Shown here piece after piece: positions 55,217-62,601 of a stretch of DNA of 64,000 nucleotides; position 1 is the stretch's first letter, and each line of letters opens with the position of its first letter. The stretch spans positions 248,001 through 312,000 of the forward strand of contig NC_015501.1 of NCBI RefSeq assembly GCF_000212375.1. Direction: 5' to 3'. The DNA is from Porphyromonas asaccharolytica DSM 20707 (GTDB taxonomy: Bacteria > Bacteroidota > Bacteroidia > Bacteroidales > Porphyromonadaceae). Made by a program: the position numbers and the translations under genes. Below the pieces are notes generated by a model. It did not search any database, was not told the origin of the DNA, and saw only the letters and a list, made by a program, of their open reading frames with translations.

Positions 55217-55224
55217 CAAAAGTA
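55217..55224 (-). promoter_or_regulatory. -7 promoter element (TACTTTTG) for aspS
   Basis: Minus-strand TACTTTTG fits TAnnTTTG, about 84 bp before the aspS ATG. A heptamer tract starts about 25 bp further upstream, so it does not abut -7 as it does at slyD or corA. Confidence 0.55.
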
Positions 55225-55248
55225 CACAAAAACAAGCACATCGAGGGT

Positions 55249-55304
55249 GGAAGCTAGAAGTTAGAGATTAGGAATTAGAAGTTAGAGATTAGAGGTTAGA
55301 GATT
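55249..55304. repeat. Heptamer tract between zupT and aspS
   Basis: Seven or eight units of TTAGAGA, TTAGAAG and TTAGAGG occur here, followed to 55370 by a second short repeat type (CTAGGAGCACTAGTGTCCC and variants) and an AACAGCC-like piece. Confidence 0.7.
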
Positions 55305-55370
55305 AGACTCTAGGAGCACTAGTGTCCCTAGTAGCACTAGTATCCCTAGCCAACAGCCAATCTCCAATCG

Positions 55371-56210
55371 CTAGAGCAGCAGCAAGCTGAGTGCCATAAA
55401 TGCCATACCCCCGATGAGCCCATAGAGAGCCGTATGGTGGTGACCAAACCGCTCCGCAGCCGGGAGCAGCTCGTCAAAGGAGATGTAAACCATAATGCCC
55501 GCAATTATCGCAAAGCAGCATCCCAAAACCGTCGGGGTGAGGAAAGGACGTAAGAGCAAGAATCCCAGCAATCCGCCGATAGGTTCGGCTAGACCCGAGG
55601 CGAGCGAGAGAAAGAATGCTTTGCGCTTATTGCCCGTGGCGTGGTAGATAGGGATAGCCACCGAGATACCCTCCGGGATGTTGTGCAGCGCAATAGCGAT
55701 AGCGATCGGTAGTGCCAGAGACAGATCCGTCAGCGCGGACATAAAGGTAACCATACCCTCGGGGAAGTTGTGGATAGCGAGAACTATCGCCGTGACCATA
55801 CCTGTACGTAGCAAGCTCTGCTGGTGCACGGTCGTCGTTTGGACGGATTCGTTCTGAAGGTTTCGCACCGCACTCTGGTCGGGTAGCTCGTGAGGGTTTT
55901 CCGCCTCCGGGATCAGACGGTCAATGATGCCAATCAGTGCCACCCCCGCGAAGAAAGCGAGCGTAGCATAGAGCGTCGCCAGTCGCTCTCCATAGAACGG
56001 CGTCATCGTCGTCTCCGCAGAGCGAAAGAGCTCCACAAAAGAGACATAAACCATCACGCCCGCTGAGAAGCCCAGCGAGACCGATAGGAAGATACGATTG
56101 GTGCGCTTGGTAAAGAAGATCAGAGCACTCCCGATGCCGGTAGAGAGACCCGCCCAGAGGGTAATCAGGAAGGCATAGAAGACCTGTGTATTACTCGTAT
56201 CTAGCAACAT
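55371..56210 (-). CDS. zupT: ZIP-family zinc transporter, ZupT-like
   Basis: The 279-residue inner-membrane protein has eight predicted helices and the two metal-site motifs of ZupT, AIHNFPEGMVTF and ALHNIPEGISVA, with a short cytosolic loop of mixed charge between helices 3 and 4. It should import zinc and other divalent cations such as iron or manganese. It lies 21 bp after corA, so the two metal transporters form one operon under the same long leader. Confidence 0.93.
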   Translation of the reverse strand: MLLDTSNTQVFYAFLITLWAGLSTGIGSALIFFTKRTNRIFLSVSLGFSAGVMVYVSFVELFRSAETTMTPFYGERLATLYATLAFFAGVALIGIIDRLIPEAENPHELPDQSAVRNLQNESVQTTTVHQQSLLRTGMVTAIVLAIHNFPEGMVTFMSALTDLSLALPIAIAIALHNIPEGISVAIPIYHATGNKRKAFFLSLASGLAEPIGGLLGFLLLRPFLTPTVLGCCFAIIAGIMVYISFDELLPAAERFGHHHTALYGLIGGMAFMALSLLLL

Positions 56211-56231
56211 AAGCGTCTAGAGCGGCTAAAG

Positions 56232-57158
56232 CTAGAACCAGTGGATGCGCTTGAAGAGCCAGAAAGCGATCGCCGAGAAGATCAAGCAGACCACCATAAT
56301 GCCTATAAAGGCCAACGGGTGCTCAGCCCATGGCAGATCGACGTTCATACCATACAGTGAGGCGACCAACGTAGGGAGCATCAGGATCATTGAGATACTG
56401 GTCATGCGGCGCATGATCGTATTGATATTGTTGTTGATGATCCCCCCGAAGGCATCCATCGTTCCGTTCATTACATCGCTGTACACATTGACCATGTTGT
56501 ACGCCTGGTTGAGCTCGATCGTTACGTCCTCCGCTAGGTCGGTGTCGTACTGCTCATAGTGGCTCACCTTAAAGCGTCCGATGACCGACTCATTGCCTCG
56601 GATGGAGGTGTTGAAGTAGACGAAGCACTTCTGCAGACGCATCATCTGTAGGAGGTCTTCGTTGCGAATACTTTTCTCCAGCGCCTCCTCGGTCTCTAGG
56701 ATGAGGAAGCTGATCTGCTTCAAGTATTTGAGGAACCATACGGCCGAGCTCATGATGAGCCGGAGGATAAAGTCTATATCCGTGTCAACCGAGATCCCCT
56801 TGCGCTGATTGTGCTGGATGAAGTCTGGCATGAGGTCCGTGCGGTGGTAGCAGATAGTGACGATGAGCTGCTTCTCTAGATGCGATATGATACCGACGGG
56901 GACCGTGTTGTAAGGGGTCGTGCCCTCAGGTGTCTCGATCGGAATACGTATGATGGTGAGTCGCCAGCCATCCTCCTCCTCCGTACGAGGGCGCTCATCG
57001 CTATCCGCTGTATCTCCGATGAAGCCGTCGGGGATGCCCAGTTCGTCGCAGAGGTAGTCTATATCCTCCGAGGTGGGCTGCACCACCTTGACCCACGTGT
57101 GTGGCTCTAGGGTGTCGACTTGAGTAAACTGCTGCTTGGGTAGGTAAAACTTCCGCAT
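56232..57158 (-). CDS. corA: CorA-family magnesium/cobalt transporter
   Basis: This 308-residue inner-membrane channel has a large cytosolic N-terminal domain and two C-terminal helices. The first ends in the YGMN selectivity motif (SLYGMNVDLPW, about 267-277). It should carry magnesium, perhaps also cobalt or nickel. The N-terminal DSDERPRTEEEDGW stretch is acidic. It heads a two-gene operon with zupT. The nearest -7 element is about 300 bp upstream, leaving an unusually long 5' leader with a stem next to the start. Confidence 0.93.
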   Translation of the reverse strand: MRKFYLPKQQFTQVDTLEPHTWVKVVQPTSEDIDYLCDELGIPDGFIGDTADSDERPRTEEEDGWRLTIIRIPIETPEGTTPYNTVPVGIISHLEKQLIVTICYHRTDLMPDFIQHNQRKGISVDTDIDFILRLIMSSAVWFLKYLKQISFLILETEEALEKSIRNEDLLQMMRLQKCFVYFNTSIRGNESVIGRFKVSHYEQYDTDLAEDVTIELNQAYNMVNVYSDVMNGTMDAFGGIINNNINTIMRRMTSISMILMLPTLVASLYGMNVDLPWAEHPLAFIGIMVVCLIFSAIAFWLFKRIHWF

Positions 57159-57450
57159 AATATCTATGGCTCTTAAGGGGTAATTGGTAGGGGGTGAAAC
57201 TTAAGAGACCTCCTGCTCCTATGCGGTACCTAGTCAAGTAGATCTAGGCGTTGGGTGACCCTAGGCAGACGCTAGGGCGTAGGCTCCGCAGTAGAGGAGG
57301 TCTACACGAGAGGCTCCGAGACTTACTCGGCGGTAAGGAGTCGTCCATAACGATTCTAGGGATTAATTACGTTTGCGTGATCTGTGAATTAAGGAGCATG
57401 ACCGGCAGACCTATACAATAACTATATATAAGCGACCGCCCCATGCCTCT
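57159..57450 (-). promoter_or_regulatory. Long structured 5' leader of corA-zupT
   Basis: If the -7 at 57457 is used, the mRNA starts near 57450 and has about 290 untranslated bases, far longer than other leaders here. A perfect 8-bp stem (CTCTTAAG at 57170-57177, CTTAAGAG at 57200-57207) sits 11 bases before the ATG, and further inverted repeats lie at 57240-57350. It could be a metal-sensing or attenuating leader. I could not fit it to the M-box or another named riboswitch. Confidence 0.4.
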
Positions 57451-57456
57451 ACCCCG

Positions 57457-57464
57457 CAAAGGTA
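57457..57464 (-). promoter_or_regulatory. -7 promoter element (TACCTTTG) upstream of corA
   Basis: Minus-strand TACCTTTG is preceded by AATTTCG and a heptamer tract, the same string as at slyD and tkt. It lies 299 bp before the corA ATG. No closer TAnnTTTG was found. Confidence 0.6.
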
Positions 57465-57470
57465 CGAAAT

Positions 57471-57508
57471 TTAGAGATTAGAGGTTAGAGGTTAGAAATT
57501 AGAGGTTA
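57471..57508. repeat. Heptamer tract abutting the corA -7 element
   Basis: Five units of TTAGAGA, TTAGAGG and TTAGAAA begin seven bases upstream of the -7 element, where -33 is expected. A REP-like piece (ACGAGTAACCCTGTGTAGGG) follows at 57517. Confidence 0.7.
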
Positions 57509-57668
57509 GAGCGGGACGAGTAACCCTGTGTAGGGACGCTCGGTCTGTGCGTCCGTTGTATCAAAGCGAGACGGCGCCATGTAGCTGTGCGTCCGTTGTC
57601 GAACCAGCTTGACGCAGTAACCTTTAACGGGGACGGACGCCATCCGACATCTATACTCTGCGAAAAGG

Positions 57669-57967
57669 GGACCTCGTGAGAGGTCCGACGCATCGTAGCC
57701 GTCGGTCGGAGGGGCTACGCCCCGAACGACCGATGGTGGCAATATGGTAACGGTTTATCGACCCCTTGTGGGTCGGACCAGACAAGGGCTACAGCTCCAG
57801 TCCGACCTCCCACAAGGGGAGGTCGCTTGTTTCAGGTGGCTTTCCTACCCCGCAGTCGTTCGGGGCGTTGCCCCTCCGACTGGGGGCTACGAAGCGTCCG
57901 ACCGCAAGCGGTCGTCTGTTCTTCGTAAAGGCACACGGAACGTGTAACCCTGTGTAGGGACGCACGA
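57669..57967 (+). repeat. Hairpin-dense module, copy A
   Basis: About 300 bp hold six short stem-loops in series. They include GGACCTC-GTGA-GAGGTCC, CGGTCG..GGGGC-TAC-GCCCC..CGACCG, CGACCC-CTTGT-GGGTCG, GACCTCCC-ACAAG-GGGAGGTC, CAGTCG..GGGGC-GTT-GCCCC..CGACTG and GACCGC-AA-GCGGTC. The module ends in a REP-like leader (CGTGTAACCCTGTGTAGGG). ORFs across it on both strands are shadows of the repeats. Copies B, C and D lie within 2.6 kb. Confidence 0.8.
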
Positions 57968-58330
57968 AAGTGTCTAGTGGGAGGGCGTCCATTGTCGGAC
58001 GGAAACAGCATCGTAGCCTTGACGGGGACGGACGCCCTCCGACTTGACACTCCCGTGCGTCCCTACTGGGTTCGTCCCGCTTCACCCATCGTCCCGTGCG
58101 TTCCTACAAGATGACGTTTCCCTCTAATCTCTAACTTCTAACCTCTAATCTTCCTTCCCCCTCCTCCTCCAACAACTTCCCCGCGAAAAGGGACCTCGTG
58201 AGAGGTCCGACGCATCGTAGCCGTCGGTCGGAGGGGCTACAGCCCCGAACGACCGATGGGGGCAAGACGGTAGCAGTTTATCGACCCCTTGTGGGTCGGA
58301 CCAGACAAAGGCTACAGCTCCAGTCCGACC
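57952..58330. repeat. 379-bp duplicated segment, first copy
   Basis: This stretch recurs at 59012-59390, offset by exactly 1060 bp, with only a few mismatches. It contains an inverted pair (GGGAGGGCGTCC and GGACGCCCTCC), a heptamer tract at 58123-58151 and the first part of hairpin module B. Confidence 0.8.
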
Positions 58331-58490
58331 TTCCACAAGGGGAGGTCGCTTGTTTCAGGTGGCTTCCCTACCCCGCAGTCGTTCGGGGCGTTGCCCCTCC
58401 GACTGGGGGCTACGAAGCGTCCGACCGCAAGCGGTCGTCTGTTCTTCGTAAAGGCACACGGAACGTGTAACCCTGTGTAGGGACGCACGG
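58191..58490 (+). repeat. Hairpin-dense module, copy B
   Basis: It is nearly identical to module A, offset 522-523 bp, with the same six hairpins and REP-like end. The close match suggests a recent duplication or gene conversion. Confidence 0.8.
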
Positions 58491-58738
58491 GTGTGTCCAG
58501 CGGGAGACCTTCGTTGTATCAAAGGTTACAGCATCGTGGTTTTAACGGGGACGGACGCACGAACCGTGCGTCCCTACATTTCGCTATACGTCTCGCTTGG
58601 ACACAACGGACGCACGAGCCGTGCGTCCCTACAGGGCGCAGTGGGGAGGGAATCCTCCGATCTCTAACTTCTAACCTCTAATCTCTAATAACATATCTTT
58701 ACGAGGAAATTCGTCCGATTCCCTCCTTTCTCGAATAT
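58491..58738. repeat. REP-like units and heptamer tract
   Basis: Two REP-like stems lie here (ACGGACGCACGAACCGTGCG near 58550 and an inverted-context copy near 58609), followed by a heptamer tract at 58659-58689. No gene is seen. Confidence 0.6.
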
Positions 58739-58897
58739 CCACGTGGAAAATCTCAAATCTCCACGTGGATATTTTTTATTTTCCACGTGGGCGTCATTCA
58801 TTTCCTCCGAAGTTTCATTTGATTCTTCCGAAGTTTCATTTCATTCCTCCGAAGAATTTTTTATTCTCCACGTGGAGATTTCGAAATATCCACGTGG
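58739..58897 (-). repeat. Periodic CACGTG element, copy 5, expanded core
   Basis: Boxes start at 58739, 58761, 58783, 58868 and 58890, all CCACGTGG. The middle step is 85 bp, exactly 64 plus 21, because the core has three 21-bp units instead of two. A sixth box is expected at 58912 but reads CGACACAG, so it is lost. The orientation is as in copies 2 and 3. Confidence 0.88.
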
Positions 58898-59011
58898 AAA
58901 TCACTTTTCCCCGACACAGCTCTGTATCGATACGTGTCCGACTCTAAATTATTGTAACGATCCAACCTCCAGTAGGAGGGCGCCCCTCCCCATTAAAAGC
59001 AAGACGTCGCC

Positions 59012-59390
59012 GTGTAGGGACGCACGAGAGTGTCAAGTGGGAGGGCGTCCATTGTCGAACGGAAACAGCATCGTAGCCTTGACGGGGACGGACGCCCTCC
59101 GACTTGACACTCCCGTGCGTCCCTACTGGGTTCGTCCCGCTTCACCCATCGTCCCGTGCGTTCCTACAAGATGACGTTTCCCTCTAATCTCTAACTTCTA
59201 ACCTCTAATCTTCCTTCCCCCTCCTCCTCCAACAACTTCCCCGCAAAAAGGGACCTCGTGAGAGGTCCGACGCATCGTAGCCGTCGGTCGGAGGGGCTAC
59301 AGCCCCGAACGACCGATGGGGGCAAGACGGTAGCAGTTTATCGACCCCTTGTGGGTCGGACTAAACAAGGGCTACAGCTTCAGTCCGACC
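59012..59390. repeat. 379-bp duplicated segment, second copy
   Basis: This is the second copy of the segment at 57952-58330. It ends in hairpin module C (59251-59390), a truncated version of A and B that borders the AT-rich island. Confidence 0.8.
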
Positions 59391-59553
59391 GCCGTTCGCC
59401 TGCTCTCCGTAAAGACGTGTATCCCAGTGTAGGGCTATATGCGTAGTTCTAACGAGAGAGAAAACAGTTGCTATTCAGCTCTGAGCAATCTGTCTTTAGC
59501 TAGAGCCGTCCAGTAAAAGTTTTTCAGCGAAAGAAGAGCCTCCTATTTGTCTA

Positions 59554-59910
59554 TTAGATATATCCGCTTGTCATCAATTTGTGTGTCAAGACTCCAATGA
59601 TCTCAATAATTATAACAATGAGATTGAGCAACAACGAAGTAAACAACTTCTCCCTGGCAGTCTTGACGTTCAATAGTATTCTTTTGATGATTGCAAGGAG
59701 CAACATTGCTAAAGACGTCACAAATGAAGTTACAACAAACAAAACAGCCCCCTTAATGAAAATGATGCCAAAAGGATCGCTATGATATATTTCCATAACA
59801 TCCTCTTTACTACCCAACGAAAAGTATGATAGAAAGATTATGATTGGAAGTTCAATCAAAGCAAATGCTATGGTCATTATCCAACTATTATTTCTTAGTG
59901 CCGTCTTCAT
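59554..59910 (-). CDS. Small hypothetical membrane protein
   Basis: I start it at the ATG at 59908-59910 (118 residues, MKTALRNNSWIM). A GTG at 60012 would add a poorly convincing N-terminus, though a -7-like TATATTTG at 60032-60039 (minus) would allow either. Three hydrophobic segments (about 11-30, 51-75, 88-110) mark it as an inner-membrane protein; one loop carries GSKEDVMEIYHSDPFG. I recognise no family. Its A/T-rich codons differ sharply from its neighbours, and it sits in the IR-flanked island, which suggests transfer. Confidence 0.6.
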   Translation of the reverse strand: MKTALRNNSWIMTIAFALIELPIIIFLSYFSLGSKEDVMEIYHSDPFGIIFIKGAVLFVVTSFVTSLAMLLLAIIKRILLNVKTAREKLFTSLLLNLIVIIIEIIGVLTHKLMTSGYI

Positions 59911-60031
59911 TACACACCAGAATACCAATAGTGCCCTAAACGTTTTGCAGGGTAAAGAGAAAAGGGTAGGCTTGTAATTGGGAAGAAAAACACAGCTAGT
60001 GAGAGCTGTCACAAACCACCCTGTTCAATGG

Positions 60032-60039
60032 CAAATATA
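60032..60039 (-). promoter_or_regulatory. -7-like element (TATATTTG) for the island ORF
   Basis: Minus-strand TATATTTG fits TAnnTTTG, upstream of the small membrane-protein ORF. It supports the ORF being expressed and leaves a leader of about 115 bases to the ATG at 59910. Confidence 0.4.
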
Positions 60040-60332
60040 ACACTATTCGCACAAGTAGTCCGACTCATACCTTGAGAAATTATCCAACGATTAGTCAAGA
60101 AGCATAGCACAGATCGATGTCGAGTATTACCTTGGCAAGGTCTATCAATAAAGCATCGGCAGGTTAACCACAAACATCTTGCCCCCACCAATCGTCTAGT
60201 CCGACCCACAAGGGGTCGATCTTCTACCACGTTCGCCTGTCCATCGGTCGTTCGGGGCTGTAGCCCCTCCGACCGACGGCTACGATGCGTCGGACCTCTA
60301 CGAGGTCCTTTCTTAACAGAGTGATCGAAGTG

Positions 60333-60424
60333 GTTAGAGGTCAGAAGTTAGAGATTAGAGGGGATGGGGGGCTAGTGGCTCTAGCCAACAGCCAACAGCT
60401 AACAGCCAACAGCTAATCTCTAAT
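60333..60424. repeat. Heptamer tracts before tkt (TTAGAGR and CCAACAG types)
   Basis: A TTAGARR tract (60333-60362) is followed by about five units of a second heptamer, CCAACAG/CTAACAG (60383-60410), then CTAATCTCTAA directly before the tkt -7 element. Two heptamer families thus meet at one promoter. Confidence 0.7.
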
Positions 60425-60429
60425 TTTCG

Positions 60430-60437
60430 TACCTTTG
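60430..60437 (+). promoter_or_regulatory. -7 promoter element (TACCTTTG) for tkt
   Basis: Plus-strand TACCTTTG lies 64 bp before the tkt ATG at 60502, preceded by CTAATCTCTAATTTTCG. That string is shared with the corA and slyD promoters. Confidence 0.65.
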
Positions 60438-60501
60438 AAGTCGTAAGTTTTACCCGTGAGCCGAAGGTCTCACCTTTAAAGTAAAGAACCTCTATCGCAT
60501 T

Positions 60502-62589
60502 ATGAGCAACGAAATGACTGATCAGACTTTATCAACCCAAGAGCAGCCTATGAGCATCGCTGAGCGTGCTGCCGACAATATCCGCGCCCTCGCTATCTCG
60601 ATGGTCGAGCGTGCTAAGAGTGGCCACCCAGGTGGTGCTATGGGCGGAGCGGACTTTATCCAGGTCCTCTTCTCCGAGCAACTGCGCTATGACCCACGCC
60701 ACCCGGAGCACCCCGCACGGGATCGCTTCTTTATGGATCCTGGCCATATGTCGCCAATGCTCTACGCACAGCTCGCGCTGGCGGGATTCTTTACGATGGA
60801 CGAGCTGGCAGCCTTCCGCTCGTGGGGCAGTCCTACGCCAGGACACCCAGAGCTCTCGCGTAGCCGTATGATCGAGAACACTAGTGGTCCGCTGGGACAG
60901 GGACACACCTACGCTGTGGGTGCCGCCATTGCGGCGAAGTTCCTCCAGCACCGTCTTGGTGACACGCTGATGCCACAGCGCATCTACGCTTTTATCTCTG
61001 ATGGCGGTATCCAAGAGGAGATCAGTCAGGGTGCGGGGCGCATCGCGGGCGACCTCGGACTGGACAACCTGATCATGTACTACGACTGCAACGACATACA
61101 ACTCTCGACGCGTGTCGAGGACATCACGGCTGAGGACGTTGCGGCCAAGTATGATGCGTGGGGCTGGAACGTCTTTGAGGTGCCAGGCAATGACCCAGCA
61201 GCGCTGAGTCAGGTGCTACAAGACGCTATCGAGACTTCCGAAGAGACGGGTGCCCCGACGCTCATCATTGGCTACACCAATATGGCTTACAAGGCGGTCG
61301 ACGAGGAGGGTAATCCGCTGGCTAATCTGATCGCAACGCACGGCCAACCGCTCTCTAAGGCGGGTGCTTCGTATGCTAAGACGATGGAGGCGCTGGGTGC
61401 TGACCCAGACAATCCTTTCACCATATACGAGGATGTAGCAGCCTTCTACGCTGATCGTCGTGAGGAGCTGATCGCCTACTGGGATGGTCAGTACAAGATC
61501 CAGGAGAAATACAAGAAGGAGCACCCTGATCAGGCGAAGCTCTATGACCGCTGGTTTGCTGCAGAGCCTACCTACGATGTGGCTTGGCTGGAGATAGCTC
61601 AGAAGGCTAATCAGGCAACGCGTGCCGCCTCGGCAACGGTGCTCGGTGAGCTGGCTAAGCGGGTGGACAACCTGATCGTTGCCTCTGCCGACCTCTCGAA
61701 CTCGGACAAGACGGACGGCTATCTCAAGGGTACGAAGGCTCTGGAGGCGGGCGACTTCTCAGGTAAGTTCCTCCAGGCGGGTGTCTCGGAGCTTACGATG
61801 GCAGCAATCTGCGTGGGTATCACCCTGCATGGCGGTATGCGTGCAGCGTGCGGTACCTTCTTTGTCTTCTCAGACTATATGAAGCCTGTCATTCGTATGG
61901 CTGGGCTGATGGAGCAGCCCGTTATCTTCATCTGGTCGCACGACTCCTTTAGAGTTGGTGAGGACGGACCGACGCACGAGCCTGTCGAGCAGGAGGCGCA
62001 GATACGTCTCCTCGAGCATCTGCACAATCACTCGGGTCGTCGTGCCCTACAGGCACTACGTCCAGCCGATGTGCATGAGGCTACGGTCGCCTGGCAGATG
62101 GCTATGGAAAACCTCCACACGCCGACAGCCCTCATCCTCTCTCGCCAAAACATCCAAGACTTACCTAATCCCACTTATGAGCGTGCTTGCCAGCTGAAGC
62201 GTGGCGCTTACGTGGTCTCTGATACGACGCCTGCGGGTGAGACGCCCGACCTGACGCTCATCGCCTCGGGTAGTGAGGTGAGCACGCTGGTGCAGGCTGC
62301 TGAGCTACTTAAGGGCAAGGGGCACAAGCTACGCATCGTCTCGGTACCGAGCGAAGGGCTCTTCTTCGATCAGCCTGAGGCGTATCGTGAGAGCGTGATC
62401 CCCGCAGGGGGTGCACGCTTCGGTCTGACCGCTGGACTGCCTGTGACGCTCCTCCGCCTGGTCGGTGATATGGAGCATATCCATGGGTTGGAGAGCTTCG
62501 GCTTCTCCGCTCCTTACACGGTGCTGGACGAGAAGCTTGGCTTCACCGCTGAGGCGGTGGCACAGCGTATCGAGGAGCTTTGCCGCTAG
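60502..62589 (+). CDS. tkt: Transketolase
   Basis: This 695-residue thiamine-diphosphate enzyme moves two-carbon units between pentose phosphates. KSGHPGGAMGGADF, PGHMSPMLYAQL, SPTPGHPE and GPLGQGHTYAVGAA are conserved active-site regions. The cofactor motif reads ISDGGIQEEISQ, the form usual in Bacteroidetes transketolases as I recall, not the common GDG. The pyrimidine domain begins near residue 375 and includes SHDSFRVGEDGPTHEPVEQ. In this organism it probably serves mainly to make pentoses. It starts a plus-strand run with the TPR and RNase H genes. Confidence 0.96.
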   Translation: MSNEMTDQTLSTQEQPMSIAERAADNIRALAISMVERAKSGHPGGAMGGADFIQVLFSEQLRYDPRHPEHPARDRFFMDPGHMSPMLYAQLALAGFFTMDELAAFRSWGSPTPGHPELSRSRMIENTSGPLGQGHTYAVGAAIAAKFLQHRLGDTLMPQRIYAFISDGGIQEEISQGAGRIAGDLGLDNLIMYYDCNDIQLSTRVEDITAEDVAAKYDAWGWNVFEVPGNDPAALSQVLQDAIETSEETGAPTLIIGYTNMAYKAVDEEGNPLANLIATHGQPLSKAGASYAKTMEALGADPDNPFTIYEDVAAFYADRREELIAYWDGQYKIQEKYKKEHPDQAKLYDRWFAAEPTYDVAWLEIAQKANQATRAASATVLGELAKRVDNLIVASADLSNSDKTDGYLKGTKALEAGDFSGKFLQAGVSELTMAAICVGITLHGGMRAACGTFFVFSDYMKPVIRMAGLMEQPVIFIWSHDSFRVGEDGPTHEPVEQEAQIRLLEHLHNHSGRRALQALRPADVHEATVAWQMAMENLHTPTALILSRQNIQDLPNPTYERACQLKRGAYVVSDTTPAGETPDLTLIASGSEVSTLVQAAELLKGKGHKLRIVSVPSEGLFFDQPEAYRESVIPAGGARFGLTAGLPVTLLRLVGDMEHIHGLESFGFSAPYTVLDEKLGFTAEAVAQRIEELCR

Positions 62590-62601
62590 TGGACAAGAGC
62601 T

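Larger units (their letters stand above)
59251..60308. mobile_element. AT-rich island flanked by inverted hairpin modules (candidate cassette)
   Basis: Module C at 59251-59363 and module D at 60197-60308 are inverted copies of each other: GGACCTCGT..GAGGTCC, the CGGTCGGAGGGGC stem and the CGACCC-CTTGT-GGGTCG stem all match. Between them lies about 800 bp that is far richer in A/T than the surroundings and holds one membrane-protein ORF. No transposase is present. It may be a passively mobilised or recombined insert. The boundaries are approximate. Confidence 0.5.

Noticed and set aside
57159-57350. M-box magnesium riboswitch before corA
   Set aside because: GAGGCTCC-like strings occur but mainly on the plus strand, opposite to corA, and the rest of the M-box core was not found.
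249-58897. Periodic element as a BrickBuilt-type MITE of P. gingivalis
   Set aside because: Tandem units of about 21-23 bp recall that family, but I see no terminal inverted repeat or target duplication here. It is kept as an alternative and not adopted.
57506-59446. ORFs of 60-100 residues in the hairpin modules
   Set aside because: They occur on both strands, repeat with each module copy and follow stem-loop symmetry. They are shadows of repeats.
60009-60230. 73-residue ORF at the right edge of the AT-rich island
   Set aside because: Half of it is the inverted hairpin module, the rest has no recognisable features, and a promoter-like element lies inside it.
60961-61080. Transketolase with a broken thiamine-binding motif (SDG in place of GDG)
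   Set aside because: The ISDGGIQEEISQ form is, as I recall, normal in Bacteroidetes transketolases, so it is not a defect.
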